Assembly: GCA_937965695.1 (NCBI GenBank)
Contig: CALCKW010000007.1
Coordinates: forward strand, 71,106 to 135,105
Direction: 5' to 3'
Length of the DNA stretch: 64,000 nt
DNA from: an uncultured Granulosicoccaceae bacterium
GTDB taxonomy: Bacteria; Pseudomonadota; Gammaproteobacteria; CALCKW01
Below, piece by piece: positions 20,332 to 29,873 of the stretch. The stretch's first letter is position 1. Each line of letters begins with the position of its first letter. Both the position numbers and the translations under genes were made by a program. The notes under the pieces are model-generated. The model was not told where the DNA came from, did not search any database, and saw only the letters and a list, made by a program, of their open reading frames with translations.

Positions 20332-20421
20332 AGGATGAGCAGTTGCGCAACTGCAAGTATCAATGGCCCATCGTTACTGATTTACGCTAGGAGAGTTATT
20401 CCTGACTAAAACAGCAAGAAT

Positions 20422-20592
20422 TTAGTTATTGCAAAGCACGACAACTTTTTCCACTTCGTCTTCCCAAGTCATTGCGTTCAAAACGTAGGGAGCCGCTGCT
20501 GGTTGGTTTTCAGCAAACTTGATGAGGTAAGGCTTGCTGCAGACAACATCATCTGGGGTTGTGTCATCTTTAAGCTCAGTTGCGTTGTTCAT
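20422..20592 (-). CDS. Small acidic protein of 56 residues
   Basis: A short frame from ATG 20592 to TAA 20422. It has a good AAGGA ribosome site about seven bases before the ATG. The protein begins MNNATELKDDTTPDDVV, is acidic, and has two Cys residues, one near the middle and one close to the end (KVVVLCNN). No membrane segment or known motif is visible. It lies 106 bases downstream of the AIM24-family gene on the same strand and may be co-transcribed with it. Confidence 0.55.
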   Translation of the reverse strand: MNNATELKDDTTPDDVVCSKPYLIKFAENQPAAAPYVLNAMTWEDEVEKVVVLCNN

Positions 20593-20698
20593 AGAGGAAT
20601 CCTTTTGGTTGATCCACCGTGCTGATGACCGCTAGTACTGCGAAGTATCTAAACCGAAGCGATCAGGAACTATTTTTCTCCAGAACATGTAGTTTAGA

Positions 20699-21481
20699 TC
20701 ATCTATTCTCAAATATAGTCCCTAAGCCGCCTAAAACTGATCCCTCACCCTTGCTGCCACCAACGGACGCTGCTTGCATTACCCTATTGGCCAAACGTGA
20801 GAACGGTAAGCTCTGCAGGTAGACAGTCCCCGTGCCTTTTAGGGTGGCGAGGAACATGCCCTCTCCCCCAAAAACCATAGATTTAAGGCCTCCAGCGCGT
20901 TCAATGTCGTATTCAATGCCTGAAGTAAAAGCGGCAATGCAACCGGTGTCCACGCGGATAATTTCGTCTTTTAATTCTCGTTTTATTACAGTGCCGCCAA
21001 CATGCACAAAGGCCATGCCGTCGCCGCGCAAACGCTGCAATATAAAGCCTTCGCCGCCAAAAAAACCGGTGCCCAGTTTGCGCTGAAACGCGATATCTAC
21101 AGATGTGCCGAGGGCCGCACAGAGGAAAGCGTCTTTTTGGCAGGTCAGTTCTTCGCCGATGCTAGACATGTCGATAGGGATGATCTTCCCTGGGTAGGGG
21201 GCTGAGAAGGCGATTCTCTTTTTGCCGTGACCACTGTTGCTGAAATGCGTCATGAAGATTGACTCACCAGTCAACACACGTTTTCCAATGTGCAGCAGTG
21301 AATCCATTATTCCTGCAGTTGGCTTTGAACCGTCTCCCATCTTAGATTCGAAATCGATGCCGTCGTCCATGTAATTCATGGCGCCAGCTTCGGCGATCAC
21401 CGTTTCTTTTGGATCCAGTTCGACTTCGACAATCTGCATATCATCGCCAAATAACTCGTAGTCCACTTCATGGCAGCGCAT
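20699..21481 (-). CDS. AIM24/TIGR00266 family protein
   Basis: Member of the AIM24 family (TIGR00266), a beta-rich, pseudo-symmetric fold with no established biochemical function in bacteria. Typical sections are [26 protein letters not shown] near the start, [22 protein letters not shown], and the C-terminal [31 protein letters not shown] choose the second of two adjacent ATGs (21481) because a GGAG site lies six bases upstream of it. The protein of 260 residues has a normal length. kynU lies upstream on the same strand with a 75-base gap. Confidence 0.9.
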   Translation of the reverse strand: MRCHEVDYELFGDDMQIVEVELDPKETVIAEAGAMNYMDDGIDFESKMGDGSKPTAGIMDSLLHIGKRVLTGESIFMTHFSNSGHGKKRIAFSAPYPGKIIPIDMSSIGEELTCQKDAFLCAALGTSVDIAFQRKLGTGFFGGEGFILQRLRGDGMAFVHVGGTVIKRELKDEIIRVDTGCIAAFTSGIEYDIERAGGLKSMVFGGEGMFLATLKGTGTVYLQSLPFSRLANRVMQAASVGGSKGEGSVLGGLGTIFENR

Positions 21482-21556
21482 CATTTTCTCCAAAATAAAA
21501 GTCTAAAAATACACCCGTAATTGGATGCCTATGGGAGCTGTAATATTTTCCCATTC

Positions 21557-22750
21557 CTACGTGACAGTGCCTTTTCGCATGAATTCAGGGTTATCCCAAA
21601 GGCGCTCGTTAATAACTGTCGCGATATGGTCAGCTGCAGCATCGACATCGGCCTCAGTGATGTAAAGCGGTGTTAGCCCAAAACGCATTATGTCAGGTGC
21701 TCGAAAGTCTCCGATAACACCGCGGCTAATTAAAGCCTGAATCGCTTGGTAGCCGTGTTCAAAGTGAAACGAAACCTGAGATCCTCGTTGCATGGGATCT
21801 CGTGGGCTTGCCAGCTTTAACTGATTGCACTGTCGCTCAACCGATTTGATAAACCGCTCACTCAGCACGATGGATTGCTCCCGCACGTCATGCATATCCA
21901 CTTGCTCCCAGATGTCTAAAGCTGCTTCTAAGGAAGCCATTTGCAGGACTGGTGGTGTGCCTACCCGCATACGCGCTGCTCCTGCGTGAGCGGTGTAGTT
22001 GAGGTCAAAATCAAAAGGTTCAGCGTGCCCTTGCCAACCAGCCAGTATAGGTTCCGCGTTGTCAGCGTGTCGCGGGGCGACATACATAAAAGCTGGGGCA
22101 CCTGGACCTCCGTTGATGTATTTGTAAGTACAACCACAGGCGAAGTCAGCTTTAGCTTCTGATAAGGCCAAAGGTAAGGCTCCAGCTGAGTGCGCTAAAT
22201 CCCAGATGGTAATGACGCCGTGTGCATGAGCTTTAGCGGTTAATTTTTTCATGTCGTGCCGTCGGCCTGTTCGATAATCCACTTCTGTTAGCATCAACAC
22301 AGCAACCGATTCATCAATGGACGCCTCAACTGCTTCGGGTGCTGGAGTGTGTAGTTGCAGACCGCGATCCAACGACTGAATGAGCCCTTCTGCCATATAC
22401 AGATCAGTGGGGAAGTTGCCGCGGTCAGAGAGGATAACGTGACGATCTGGCTTCATGGCGAGGGCGGCGCCTAGTGCTTGGAAAATCTTTATAGAGAGGG
22501 TATCCCCCACAACAACACTGCCTGTTTCAGCGCCAATTAAACGCGCTAATCGATCACCGACACTGATGGGTTGGCTAAACCAAGAGGCTTCATTCCAACC
22601 TCGAATAAGAAGCTCTCCCCATTCGTTTTGCATCGTGTCCTGCACCCTAGAGCACGCTGCAAGCGGCAGTGGACCCAGCGAGTTTCCGTCTAAATAGATG
22701 ATGTCTTTTGGTAGATGGAACTGCTCCTTGGTCTGGGCAAAGTTAGTCAT
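21557..22750 (-). CDS. kynU: Kynureninase
   Basis: PLP enzyme of tryptophan breakdown that cleaves kynurenine to anthranilate and alanine. The N-terminal IIYLDGNSLGPLP, the phosphate-site region NFPTDLYMAEG, and the PLP lysine Lys210 in CTYKYINGGPGAPAFMYV are all present. At 397 residues it is slightly shorter than average but complete. An AGAGAA site precedes the ATG. No kynA, kynB or other pathway gene is next to it in this window, so the neighbouring steps must be encoded elsewhere. Confidence 0.94.
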   Translation of the reverse strand: MTNFAQTKEQFHLPKDIIYLDGNSLGPLPLAACSRVQDTMQNEWGELLIRGWNEASWFSQPISVGDRLARLIGAETGSVVVGDTLSIKIFQALGAALAMKPDRHVILSDRGNFPTDLYMAEGLIQSLDRGLQLHTPAPEAVEASIDESVAVLMLTEVDYRTGRRHDMKKLTAKAHAHGVITIWDLAHSAGALPLALSEAKADFACGCTYKYINGGPGAPAFMYVAPRHADNAEPILAGWQGHAEPFDFDLNYTAHAGAARMRVGTPPVLQMASLEAALDIWEQVDMHDVREQSIVLSERFIKSVERQCNQLKLASPRDPMQRGSQVSFHFEHGYQAIQALISRGVIGDFRAPDIMRFGLTPLYITEADVDAAADHIATVINERLWDNPEFMRKGTVT

Positions 22751-22873
22751 AGCGGTTCTCTAGGCTGTTTAATAAATGGGTGTGCATCACGGCAAAGATT
22801 ACCAAGCAATGGCAATCTCGTGAGAAAATAATAGAGCGGGTGAAATTGCTGCCCACCAAACAGGAACTGTCCC

Positions 22874-23353
22874 ATGCCTAAATTGTCTAGCATCCTTGTT
22901 CCACTGCTTCTAAGTAGTCTATTTTTTTCGACAAACGCCCGTGCTGCTGGCGAAGATGTGTCCACCGTTGTCACGGATCAAAATTTTGAAGAAGCGGTAG
23001 AAAGTGTACAGAGCGCAATTGCTAACCGAGGGTTCAAGGTAGATTACAACGGTCGAATAGGCGAAATGCTCGATCGCACGGCCGAGGACGTGGGAGCGAC
23101 TCAGCGCGTTTACGAAAACGCCGAAATTTTTACTTTTTGTTCTGCCGTTGTCTCGCGTGATGTGATGGAACACGATGCGAGCGACATCGCTTATTGTCCC
23201 TATGTGGTTTTTGTCTACGAGCTAGACGAATCGCGTAAAAAGCTAGGTGATGAAGTGACGATTGGTTTTAGACATCTCCCTGAGGGTGGCGCGCGTGATC
23301 AAGTGAACACTCTGCTCACAGAGATCATTGAATCCGCAGCCGATGGGTTTTGA
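22874..23353 (+). CDS. Secreted DUF302 domain protein
   Basis: A 159-residue protein with a signal peptide (cleavage near NARAAGEDV) followed by a DUF302 domain: NFEEAVESVQSAIANRGFKVDYN, then IFTFCSAVVSRDVMEHDASDIAYCPYVVFVYEL and a C-terminal IGFRHLP. It should be periplasmic. DUF302 proteins have no firm function. An AGGAA site precedes the ATG. It is divergent from kynU and 111 bases upstream of the redox-protein gene on the same strand. Confidence 0.85.
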   Translation: MPKLSSILVPLLLSSLFFSTNARAAGEDVSTVVTDQNFEEAVESVQSAIANRGFKVDYNGRIGEMLDRTAEDVGATQRVYENAEIFTFCSAVVSRDVMEHDASDIAYCPYVVFVYELDESRKKLGDEVTIGFRHLPEGGARDQVNTLLTEIIESAADGF

Positions 23354-23464
23354 TACTTTGAACTTTGTACTTAACAGTTTTTGTAAAACCTAATTCATCC
23401 CCGTCAAATTTAGATCAGGATTCACATCCAAAATGTGTCATCAATCAGCGATTATTGTAAAAAA

Positions 23465-24442
23465 ATGAAAGGCGGTAAATATTGGTTCGTCATGGTATCT
23501 GTCCTTCTTAGTGTGGTTTGCTTTTCGTCGGCATTTGCACTGGGTGGAAATTTCCAATTGACAGATCAGCGAGGGCAAGCCTTCGAACTTTCCGATCACA
23601 AAGGCAAGGTGGTCGCGATGGTTTTTGGTCATGGCGATTGCACAAACAGTTGCCTCGACACATTCGTCACAATTTCTGACGCCGTGAATAAGCTCGAAAA
23701 CCCAGAAGATGTGCAGGTGGTGTTTATTGCCCTCGACAGCAGTCTCAATGCACCAGAGAAATTAGAAGCCCTTTTAGCACAGTTTAATCAACACAACATC
23801 ATCGGATTGACGGGTAGCGAAGCAGAGCTTGAAAAAGCCGCTGACAAATGGAATGTGCAACTCCCCAAAGCAGAGAAGCTAGGTTCGAGCGCGCCATTAG
23901 TTGGACACAGCTCAGACATCTATGTGCTAGATCGCGCTGGCAATGCACATGGGGTTGTGCGGTTTAACGTCTCCAGTAATCACTTAGCAAAGATATTGCA
24001 CAGTGCGAGCACTGTAGGGAAAACGCCGGTAAAGCCCGCTGTGGGTTTGGTCAACATGAGCGGCCAAACGGTAGATGTATTTGCGCAAAACTCCAAGGCA
24101 ACAGTGCTTCACTTCTGGGCAACCTGGTGTGTACCCTGCCGTGAAGAATTTTCTGATTTAGAAGCGGCTAAAGCAAATATTGATGCGCTACCCTTGGATT
24201 TTTACGCGATCAGTTTGGGCGATGAGCCTGAGCAAATAAATGATTTTCTAAAGGAGTACCCACTCAGTTACAGCATACTTAGCGACCGAACGGGGTACAG
24301 CGGAGATCATTGGCAAGTGAGCTCATTGCCGATGACGGTGGTGCTGTCACCCGATGGTCAGGAAGTGGCACGTCTCAGAGGAATGCAGCCTTGGGGAGAC
24401 GCCGATTTTATCGAAAAACTACGTCAGGTTGTGCAGCGGTAG
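23465..24442 (+). CDS. Periplasmic SCO1-like / TlpA-like two-domain thioredoxin-fold protein
   Basis: Signal-peptide or anchor segment (YWFVMVSVLLSVVCFSSAFA) followed by two thioredoxin-fold domains. The first resembles SCO1/SenC copper chaperones: GNFQLTDQRGQAFELSDHKGK, then GHGDCTNSC with a CxxxC pair (Cys59, Cys63) and a late His (VGHSSDIYVLDR). The second is TlpA/ResA-like with FWATWCVPCREEF (Cys222, Cys225) and a cis-Pro in SSLPMTVVL. The combination suggests copper delivery to a membrane oxidase with its own reductant. An upstream GTG at 23435 would add ten residues; neither start has a clear ribosome site. Confidence 0.82.
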   Translation: MKGGKYWFVMVSVLLSVVCFSSAFALGGNFQLTDQRGQAFELSDHKGKVVAMVFGHGDCTNSCLDTFVTISDAVNKLENPEDVQVVFIALDSSLNAPEKLEALLAQFNQHNIIGLTGSEAELEKAADKWNVQLPKAEKLGSSAPLVGHSSDIYVLDRAGNAHGVVRFNVSSNHLAKILHSASTVGKTPVKPAVGLVNMSGQTVDVFAQNSKATVLHFWATWCVPCREEFSDLEAAKANIDALPLDFYAISLGDEPEQINDFLKEYPLSYSILSDRTGYSGDHWQVSSLPMTVVLSPDGQEVARLRGMQPWGDADFIEKLRQVVQR

Positions 24443-24468
24443 CGTTGTAAAAGTATCGATACCAACTA

Positions 24469-25131
24469 TCACTCCTGAGCTTTCCAAGGCAGTGCTGCGA
24501 CAATATGCACACGTTGATCTTCGCCGCCATTGAGCGCGGTGTGATACCCGCGAGTATCGGTGAAGTAGACTGAGCCATCGGCAGGCATGTGCGTTACATG
24601 GTGATTGACGACAAATAAAGAGCCTGGGTTTGAGACAATAGGAATATGCAATCGAGGCTCGGGATCACGGTGCCATGAGTTGCAGTTGTAGGGTTTTTTA
24701 CCAAGAACGCGCATACGTCCGATCGGAAATCTCGCCAGAAGTTGCTGGTGTACACGCTCGAAGTAGCTGCCTTTCAAAGCAGGATTGAATTCTGTGAACA
24801 AAAATTCGTTCACGTCTTCTTCGCGAGGCACCTCTTCGTAGCTCTCGTCGACTCGAGTCCAAAATAGTCCTGAGAGGTCGTAGGGTGTTGGTGTTTCCAC
24901 ACCGGGCCTACGAGTCAGAGCAAAGGCACTAAAACCATCCCCCTGGTCTTGTAAATCACCGATCACATCAGCTAGAGCGGCGCGCAGTGCGTCTATGTCA
25001 AAACGGAGGTTCAATTTCTGTATGCCTGGGCCGGGCACAAATCGCGGCTCAAAATCCTGAGATTTAGACTCATTCAGCCACTGACTCATCAGCGCTCTAT
25101 CGGCGTCCACCGCTTGTTGAGGCTCTAGCAT
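24469..25131 (-). CDS. Aspartyl/asparaginyl beta-hydroxylase-like 2-oxoglutarate oxygenase
   Basis: A 220-residue cytosolic protein whose C-terminal half has the double-stranded beta-helix pattern of the Asp/Asn hydroxylase family. Probable iron ligands are His154 and Asp156 (WHRDPEPRLHIPI) and His197 (GYHTALNGG), with Arg207 (QRVHIVAALPW) to hold 2-oxoglutarate. The segment LFVVNHHVTHMPADGSVYFTDT between them is typical. A GGGAGAG site lies six bases before the ATG. The substrate is unknown. It is convergent with the redox fusion gene, with only 26 bases between the stops. Confidence 0.8.
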   Translation of the reverse strand: MLEPQQAVDADRALMSQWLNESKSQDFEPRFVPGPGIQKLNLRFDIDALRAALADVIGDLQDQGDGFSAFALTRRPGVETPTPYDLSGLFWTRVDESYEEVPREEDVNEFLFTEFNPALKGSYFERVHQQLLARFPIGRMRVLGKKPYNCNSWHRDPEPRLHIPIVSNPGSLFVVNHHVTHMPADGSVYFTDTRGYHTALNGGEDQRVHIVAALPWKAQE

Positions 25132-25314
25132 TTCGACTCTCCCATAATTTCTGTCTCACCTTAATGTTGCTGTCGTCCAAATGGAAGCGATTGCTGCCCA
25201 ATTGTTTTTCTACGTTCTAACAAATCTGGCATGGAAGTTCCTTAGCAACCATAAGGTTTGGAATTTTCGTCTAATCCTCTTTTAATAAATGTCGCTTAAC
25301 TATTGGGGTGTTGG

Positions 25315-25803
25315 ATGATGAAACAGGGATATTTTGGTGCTTTAATCGCTGCTGGTCTACTGACGATTTCTGCTTGTTCTGAGACAGCTGACAGTGATTT
25401 GGACAACGATGGCAGTGATCTTTTCGACGTTACTGTAAAAGTACAAGATGCGGATGGGACACTGCGCGATACTTTTTATCCCAGTGAAACTTTGCGTATG
25501 GTGCTGAACATTGAGAACGTTTCTGACAGTGCCTACAGCATCACCTTTGAAGACGAGCAGAAGTTCGATTTTGAAGTGACAAACAGTGATGATGAAGTCG
25601 TATGGACTTGGTCTGATGGCCAGACTTTCGACTCGACAGCTACCTTTTTGGCCTTAGAACCTGAAGAGAGCTACGGTGCGCGACATAATTGGAATCTCTT
25701 ATTGAAAGACAGTTCAATGTTGCCTGCAGGCAAATACACCTTAACGGGTGAGTTTCTGCATGTTGATGAGGTAGCGTCAGCTACTTTTACCCTGTTTGAG
25801 TAA
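25315..25803 (+). CDS. Lipoprotein with BsuPI-type domain
   Basis: Signal peptide with a lipobox ending ISAC, so Cys21 should be lipidated and the protein anchored in a membrane. The mature part fits the BsuPI (intracellular proteinase inhibitor) beta-sandwich: LRMVLNIENVSDSAYSITFE, FDFEVTNSDDEVVWTWSDGQ, and a C-terminal LPAGKYTLTGEF. Two adjacent ATGs (25315, 25318) follow a GGGGTG site. Whether it inhibits proteases is not known; the domain is often only structural. It is a single gene. Confidence 0.82.
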   Translation: MMKQGYFGALIAAGLLTISACSETADSDLDNDGSDLFDVTVKVQDADGTLRDTFYPSETLRMVLNIENVSDSAYSITFEDEQKFDFEVTNSDDEVVWTWSDGQTFDSTATFLALEPEESYGARHNWNLLLKDSSMLPAGKYTLTGEFLHVDEVASATFTLFE

Positions 25804-25812
25804 ACGGCTTTT

Positions 25813-25840
25813 AGGTGCGGCACTTATGGCTGTCGCACCT
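25813..25840. terminator. Hairpin between the BsuPI lipoprotein gene and hrpA
   Basis: AGGTGCGGCA pairs with TGTCGCACCT (one G-T wobble) around an eight-base loop, in the gap between two convergent genes. It lacks a long T-run, so it is a probable bidirectional stop of moderate strength. Confidence 0.55.
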
Positions 25841-25898
25841 GGAAATCTATGCTGTGTAGCCTTTAATCAATGTCAAAAATGGCGATTAGATTGCGTAC

Positions 25899-28800
25899 TT
25901 AGTGCGGGTCTAGCCGGCGCAGTGTTTTCAGCTCTTTCTCTAAGCGGTCTATCGAAACCTTTTGTGCCGTTCTCAAGCTTTGTGCAAAGAGAGAGATGCG
26001 CAGTTCTTCAAAAGTCCAGCGCACGACATGCCATTGCTGGCTAAACTCCCCAACTGTTGTTTTTGGTTTCGGTATCTCCTTGAAACTCTCCCACAAAGGC
26101 AGCAGCTCAGCTCGAATTTTCCGATCGCGGTCGGGTGCTTTGTCCAAGCCGTCTAAGCGGCGTTCGATGGCTTCAAAATATACGGAAAACCGAGCGAGCC
26201 ATTGCGGCGGAGTTCGCAGAGCTACTCCGTTGTTTAGTAGCTGGGTTGCCTGGTCTTGTATGTCATTGACCGCTTCTACCCATGCAAGAGAGCCGTTTTT
26301 CCGGATGCGCTGATTGATACGTTGGTTAGCATCTAGCGCTGCGCCCAGTAACTCGCTGATGTTGTTGGCCGTGGCCACGAGTTGCGGTCGTTGTTGGCTC
26401 AGTTGCGCGTAAAACGCTTCTCGCGTTCTTGGTGTTTCTACAGAGTCGATAAAGCACTGGCAAAGTGCCGCTGAGATGATGTCTTGAATTAAATTATCCT
26501 TGGTGCCCCAAGCGGTATAGCGCAGCGCCATCGAATTGATACCGGGCAATTTTCGGCGTAGGTACTTTAACTCGTCTTTCAGCTGCAGTTGATACAGTGC
26601 TAACAATCCGCCACGCATGGCGTCGCTTGCTTGCTGTGGGCCACCAAAAACACGCAGTGCGATACTGTCGCCTTCATCCGTCAGGGCTGGCCATGCAGTA
26701 ACCGTCACGCTGGCTTGTTTTAGATCAATTTCTTCCGGCAAGTCGCCAAAGTTCCAATCGACGATATCGCTGCGTTCTATACCAGCCTGTGCGCTCGGCG
26801 CCGACAAGCTGGCCTCGGCGGTTTCGCGGTGCTTTTTTTGTAGTTGTTTGAGGTCGCGGCCCGTATCGAGCGTTGTACCTTCATTATCTAAAATCTCGAA
26901 GCGCATGGTCAGATGAGTGGCCAATTGCTCTGGCTGCCAGTCTTGATAACCCACTTCTAATTGTTTGTTGCGTTGCAACCAAGTGGCGATTGCTGCTTGC
27001 AACGACTGCTCACCGGCGTGTAGCGATTGAATACACTGGCGCGCCACATCGGGCACGGGGACCACTGCTTTGCGCATGGCTTTGGGCAAGCTTCGTAGCA
27101 GGGCGGTGACTTTCTCTTCCAGAAGCCCGGGCACCAACCACTCACAGCGAGCAGCGTTCACTCTGCTGAGCAGACCCACGGGAATACTCAGTGTGACACC
27201 GTCGTCGTCGCGGCCCGGCTCAAAGTTATAGCGCAGCGGCAAGACCGCTCCCGCAAATTCCAACTGATCGGGGAAGCTTTCATAACTGATGTCTACCGCG
27301 GAGTGTTGCATCAAAGCATCGCGATCAAAGTACAAACCCTTTGGTGTACTCGCCTCAAATGCCTTGCGCCATTTTTCAAAGCTTGGACCGCTGTAAACGC
27401 CTTCTGGGATTCGGCTCAAATAGAAGGCGACGAGATCTTCTGGGGCAACCAAAATATCGCGGCGCCGGGACTTGTCTTCCAGTAGCTGGATCTCTTCCAC
27501 CAGTCGCAAGTTGTGCTCGTAGAAAGTGGCTGCCGTGTTGTATTGCGCACCCACCAGAGCCTCGCGGATAAAAATATCACGAGATTCGCTAGGATTAATG
27601 GGGCCATAGTTGACTTTTCTGTTGGGGTTTACAATGAGCCCATACAACGTGATTTTCGCGCGCGCACCAACCTGTGCGCGCTTGCGGTGCCACCGGGCGT
27701 CAAAATAGCTGGCTTTGAGTAAAGGCTTGGCTAACTGTTCAATCCACTGGGGTTCAATAGCTGCCACGGTGCGAGCGAAAACACGACTGGTCTCCGTCAC
27801 CTCAGCGGCCATTATCCAGGCGGGCGATCGCTTCTTAAGCGCAGAGCCGGGAAAAATCTGTAGCTTTCTTCCACGCACACCGGTGAACTCTCGCTTTTCA
27901 TCCAGTCTTGCGATATTGCCGAGTAATCCTGTCAGGATTGATCGATGAATATTATCCGCATGGGCTTCTACGCTGTTGCTTTTCATTTTTAGTTCGCGGG
28001 TGACGTCCACTAACTGACGGCGTAAGTCTCGCCACTCCCGAATGCGCATGTAGTTGAGAAAACTCTTCTGACAATGCTTCCTGAATTGGTTGCCTGTCAG
28101 TGCCTTTTGCTGCACCTCAATCCAAGCCCAAAGATTTACCCAGCCCAAAAAATCCGAACGCTGATCTTGGTATTCCGCGTGTGCTTCGTCGGCGGCTTGT
28201 CGGGCATTTAGCGGTCGTTCACGTGGGTCTTGCACCGATAAACCAGAGACGATGGTTAATACCTCGTCCAACGCACCTTCTTGATCGGCAGCCAGTAGCA
28301 TGCGTGCCAAACGTGGGTCCACCGGTAAACGGGCTAGTTGTCGCCCCAGTGCGGTGAGCTTGCGTTGGTTGTCTACAGCCCCCAGCTCGAGCAATAACTG
28401 ATAACCGTCGTTGATATAACGCAACTCTGGAGGCTCAAGGAAGGGAAAATCTTCCATTTCCCCTAAGTGCAAGTTGGCCATTTGTAAAATGACGGAAGCT
28501 AGGTTAGTGCGCAGAATCTCGGGTTCAGTAAATTCTGGCCGAGCATCAAAATCTTCCTCGTCGTATAAGCGAATGCATATGCCGGGTGCCTCTCGACCAC
28601 AACGACCCTTGCGTTGGTTAGCCGACGCTTGACTGACTTTCTCGATAGGTAAGCGCTGTAACTTGCTCCCCGCTGCGTAGCGAGAGATACGAGCTGTCCC
28701 CGTGTCGATGACTGCCCGAATGCCTGGAACGGTGAGCGAGGTTTCGGCCACGTTTGTCGCCAAGACAATACGGCGGTTGCCGTGCGCCGCGAATATCTTT

Positions 28801-29834
28801 TGCTGTTCTGCGGCTGACAAACGACCAAACAGCGGCAGGACCTCAGTCGCGCGCAAACGTTTGGATTGCGCGATGTGTTTGCGCAACGCTTCGCTGTGTT
28901 CGCGGATATCGCGCTCGCCCGGCAAAAAAACCAACAGATCGCCCTCGATATCACCCGCCAATTCTTCACAGGCCTCGATGATGGCGACGGACTCATCTAC
29001 GTCGGGTTGATCGTCGCTGACTTGTCGTGAGCGATACCGCACTTCTACGGGATAGCTTCGTCCCTCTGCGGTGATGATGGGCGCGTCGTGAAAGTGTTTA
29101 GCGAATCTTTGCGGGTCTATGGTGGCCGACGTGATGATCAGTTTAAGGTCGCGGCGTTTGCGCAACAGCTGGTGCAAGTAACCCAGCAAAAAATCTATAT
29201 TCAGCGAACGCTCATGGGCCTCGTCGACAATAATAGTGTCGTAATTGTTGAGCCATGGATCGCGTTGAATTTCGGCCAGTAAAATACCGTCGGTCATCAA
29301 TTTGACCTTGGCAGTGTCTTGCAGCACATCGTTGAAGCGCACCTTAAAACCGATCAGCGCACCCAGCTCGGTGCTGGTCTCCTCAGCGATGCGGGTGGCG
29401 ACGCTGCGTGCGGCAATTCGGCGTGGTTGTGTGTGCCCTATTATCCCTGCTGCGCCACGACCGAGCTCAATGCACATCTTGGGCAACTGCGTTGTCTTGC
29501 CCGAGCCCGTGTCTCCGCAAACCACTACCACTTGATGCGCGGCAATCGCTTCCATGATCTTCTCGCGGGCCGACACAACGGGCAGCGATTCAGGGTAATT
29601 CAGCGTATGTTGCTCAGCGGTGCGGGACTCGCGCTTAGCCTTAGAAGCGTCTACGGCAGCTTGCCAGCGCGCCAGCGCCTCTGCGTCGATGTTCTCATCC
29701 AGCTCTTTTTTGGGCTTGCTGAGATCACGTAGCTTGCGCCGCAGTTTGTGCTGGTCAGCAAGCATGCAATCGTCCAGTTGACGCTGCAGGGCTTTCTGAC
29801 TTGGGGAGTTGGATGTTTTGCTTGCCGAATTCAT
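25899..29834 (-). CDS. hrpA: ATP-dependent RNA helicase HrpA (DEAH box)
   Basis: A 1311-residue DEAH-box helicase; HrpA acts on RNA and, in E. coli, on stalled ribosomes. Motif I GDTGSGKTTQLP begins near residue 107, DEAHERSLN near 204 and SATID soon after. The ratchet, OB-fold and long C-terminal DUF3418 domains follow. The N terminus (ALQRQLDDCMLADQHKLRRKLR) matches the HrpA-specific helical start, supporting the ATG at 29834, although no ribosome site sits at the right distance. It is divergent from the cobalamin-binding-like gene, with only 39 bases between start codons. Confidence 0.96.
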   Translation of the reverse strand: MNSASKTSNSPSQKALQRQLDDCMLADQHKLRRKLRDLSKPKKELDENIDAEALARWQAAVDASKAKRESRTAEQHTLNYPESLPVVSAREKIMEAIAAHQVVVVCGDTGSGKTTQLPKMCIELGRGAAGIIGHTQPRRIAARSVATRIAEETSTELGALIGFKVRFNDVLQDTAKVKLMTDGILLAEIQRDPWLNNYDTIIVDEAHERSLNIDFLLGYLHQLLRKRRDLKLIITSATIDPQRFAKHFHDAPIITAEGRSYPVEVRYRSRQVSDDQPDVDESVAIIEACEELAGDIEGDLLVFLPGERDIREHSEALRKHIAQSKRLRATEVLPLFGRLSAAEQQKIFAAHGNRRIVLATNVAETSLTVPGIRAVIDTGTARISRYAAGSKLQRLPIEKVSQASANQRKGRCGREAPGICIRLYDEEDFDARPEFTEPEILRTNLASVILQMANLHLGEMEDFPFLEPPELRYINDGYQLLLELGAVDNQRKLTALGRQLARLPVDPRLARMLLAADQEGALDEVLTIVSGLSVQDPRERPLNARQAADEAHAEYQDQRSDFLGWVNLWAWIEVQQKALTGNQFRKHCQKSFLNYMRIREWRDLRRQLVDVTRELKMKSNSVEAHADNIHRSILTGLLGNIARLDEKREFTGVRGRKLQIFPGSALKKRSPAWIMAAEVTETSRVFARTVAAIEPQWIEQLAKPLLKASYFDARWHRKRAQVGARAKITLYGLIVNPNRKVNYGPINPSESRDIFIREALVGAQYNTAATFYEHNLRLVEEIQLLEDKSRRRDILVAPEDLVAFYLSRIPEGVYSGPSFEKWRKAFEASTPKGLYFDRDALMQHSAVDISYESFPDQLEFAGAVLPLRYNFEPGRDDDGVTLSIPVGLLSRVNAARCEWLVPGLLEEKVTALLRSLPKAMRKAVVPVPDVARQCIQSLHAGEQSLQAAIATWLQRNKQLEVGYQDWQPEQLATHLTMRFEILDNEGTTLDTGRDLKQLQKKHRETAEASLSAPSAQAGIERSDIVDWNFGDLPEEIDLKQASVTVTAWPALTDEGDSIALRVFGGPQQASDAMRGGLLALYQLQLKDELKYLRRKLPGINSMALRYTAWGTKDNLIQDIISAALCQCFIDSVETPRTREAFYAQLSQQRPQLVATANNISELLGAALDANQRINQRIRKNGSLAWVEAVNDIQDQATQLLNNGVALRTPPQWLARFSVYFEAIERRLDGLDKAPDRDRKIRAELLPLWESFKEIPKPKTTVGEFSQQWHVVRWTFEELRISLFAQSLRTAQKVSIDRLEKELKTLRRLDPH

Positions 29835-29873
29835 GGCCGCATTCTAGCATTGCTGCTCCTCCGGAGATTCCCC

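Noticed and set aside
29748-29873. Longer N terminus for the cobalamin-binding-like protein
   Set aside because: It would lie antisense inside hrpA; the ATG at 29874 has a ribosome site and matches the family start.
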